Source: an uncultured Clostridia bacterium (GTDB lineage Bacteria; Bacillota; Clostridia; Oscillospirales; Ruminococcaceae). From it: a stretch of DNA of 13,697 nucleotides. Every line of letters begins with the position of its first letter. The stretch's first letter is position 1. The translations under genes were made by a program, and so were the position numbers. Under the pieces are notes generated by a model. It was given only the letters and a program-made list of their open reading frames with translations, did not search any database and was not told where the DNA came from. Where the stretch lies: NCBI GenBank assembly GCA_946535685.1, contig CAMNDR010000003.1, forward strand, positions 1-13,697, written 5' to 3'. Shown piece after piece: positions 13,071 through 13,697 of this stretch.

Positions 13071-13618
13071 GATCTGTACCGAAAAACAAGCTGTATGCCC
13101 CCGCACTGCTTCTGGCAGGCGCATTGCTGACCGGCTGCGGCAATTCCTCGCAGATGGATTCGCTGATCGCAGCGCAGGAGGCAACAGAAGCCCCCGCTGC
13201 CGCAGCATCCGCAGCGGAAACAGCACCGGAAACGCTTCCGGCCGCACCTGCGCCCGCCTCGGCATTTATCCCGGCGGAGGGCGATGTGGATCTGACCGTG
13301 CTGGAGAGCAACATGGTCTATGCACAGGTGTTCGACATGGTCACCAATCCCGATGCCTACACCGGGCGGAATGTCCGTGCCAAGGGGCCTTTCGCCTATT
13401 ATCAGGATGAGGAGACCGGCAAGGAGTATTTCGCCGTGCTCATCTCGGATGCCACCGCCTGCTGTGCGCAGGGTGTGGAATTCGTACTCGACGGTGATCC
13501 GGTCTATCCGGAGGATTACCCCGAGGCCGGCACGGAGATCACAGTGAGCGGCGTGTTTGATGCCTATGAGGAGAACGGCACGACGTATGTACAGCTTTTG
13601 CATGCGTCGATAGAATGA
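13067..13618 (+). CDS. Small lipoprotein of the metal importer operon, DUF1980/TIGR03943-like C-terminal domain
   Basis: Secreted lipoprotein of 183 residues with no assigned function. It has a basic start, a hydrophobic stretch and the lipobox LLTGC, with Cys24 as the lipidated residue. An Ala/Pro/Glu-rich tether runs from about 36 to 66. The folded part (70-183) contains NPDAYTGRNVRAKGPF, YFAVLISDATACCAQGVEF with paired Cys132-Cys133, and GTEITVSGVFDAYEENG. From memory this pattern (Gly-Lys/Arg-x-Val, then a CC pair) resembles the C-terminal domain of the DUF1980/YcgQ family, whose genes often lie near zinc transport genes. It is far too short for a ZnuA-type binding protein (about 300 residues) and has no His-rich loop. 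ATG overlaps the permease stop (ATGA); GGAGG lies about nine bases upstream. Confidence 0.75.
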   Translation: MRSVPKNKLYAPALLLAGALLTGCGNSSQMDSLIAAQEATEAPAAAASAAETAPETLPAAPAPASAFIPAEGDVDLTVLESNMVYAQVFDMVTNPDAYTGRNVRAKGPFAYYQDEETGKEYFAVLISDATACCAQGVEFVLDGDPVYPEDYPEAGTEITVSGVFDAYEENGTTYVQLLHASIE

Positions 13619-13643
13619 TAAAAAGCAGCACTGCGGAGGATCA

Positions 13644-13652
13644 TGATATAAT
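13644..13652 (+). promoter_or_regulatory. Extended -10 promoter element at the right edge
   Basis: TGATATAAT matches the extended -10 consensus TGnTATAAT. No good -35 is seen upstream. It would drive rightward transcription into the inverted repeat that follows and a gene outside the window. Confidence 0.45.
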
Positions 13653-13657
13653 CCCCT

Positions 13658-13697
13658 TAGAGTAGACACACGAAAAAACAAAAGTGTGAAAACTCTA
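13658..13697. repeat. Interrupted inverted repeat at the right edge
   Basis: TAGAGT-AGA-CACAC (13658-13671) pairs with GTGTG-AAA-ACTCTA (13684-13697) around a 12-base A-rich loop: eleven pairs with a 3x3 internal loop. It may be a leader hairpin, an operator or one end of an insertion sequence; the window stops here, so it cannot be decided. Confidence 0.5.

Overview
The window looks like a chromosomal segment of a moderately GC-rich Gram-positive anaerobe, most likely a clostridial Bacillota of the Ruminococcus/Oscillospiraceae kind. The reasons are the fabH-acpP-fabK-fabD gene order with FabK rather than FabI, strong AGGAGG ribosome binding sites, perfect TTGACA/TATAAT promoters in AT-rich gaps, and an ECF sigma/anti-sigma pair. 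The genus is a guess; no rRNA or other marker is present. No tRNA, rRNA, CRISPR array or complete mobile element was seen.

Layout. (1) 1-3099, minus strand: type II fatty acid synthesis operon, transcribed fabH, acpP, fabK, fabD (fabD runs off the left edge). The 198-bp fabH-acpP gap holds two copies of a ~55-bp repeat, two perfect hairpins and a promoter for acpP. (2) 3298-4640, plus strand, divergent from fabH: ECF sigma factor, its membrane-anchored zinc-type anti-sigma factor and a corrinoid adenosyltransferase, all overlapping. (3) 4683-6101, minus: sodium:alanine-type symporter; 6239-6751, plus: cysteine hydrolase of the isochorismatase family; the two are divergent from back-to-back promoters. 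(4) 6797-9340, minus: P1B-type Zn/Cd/Pb-exporting ATPase with two metal-binding domains and an 81-residue His-rich linker, behind a consensus promoter and an ArsR/SmtB-like operator. (5) 9481-11291, minus: pyridoxal/pyridoxamine kinase followed by a Ca2+/Na+ exchanger. (6) 11519-13618, plus: zinc/manganese-type ABC ATPase, permease and a small lipoprotein, behind a promoter carrying a Fur-family-like box. (7) 13619-13697: an extended -10 element and a long inverted repeat at the right edge.

The most striking observation is in the 198 bp between fabH and the sigma gene. The same promoter-like pattern, TGTAAC-N16-GCTACTAA, occurs once on each strand at identical spacing, one facing fabH and one facing the sigma gene. 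The simplest reading is that the ECF sigma factor activates its own operon and the fatty acid operon, taking the place that FabT or FapR holds in relatives. Its anti-sigma factor has one membrane segment and only about six residues beyond it, so any signal may be sensed in or near the membrane itself. This is inference from sequence.

The right half is a metal-homeostasis neighbourhood: export ATPase, cation exchanger and import ABC transporter, the export and import units each with its own operator-like palindrome, but no metalloregulator gene and no classic substrate-binding protein inside the window.
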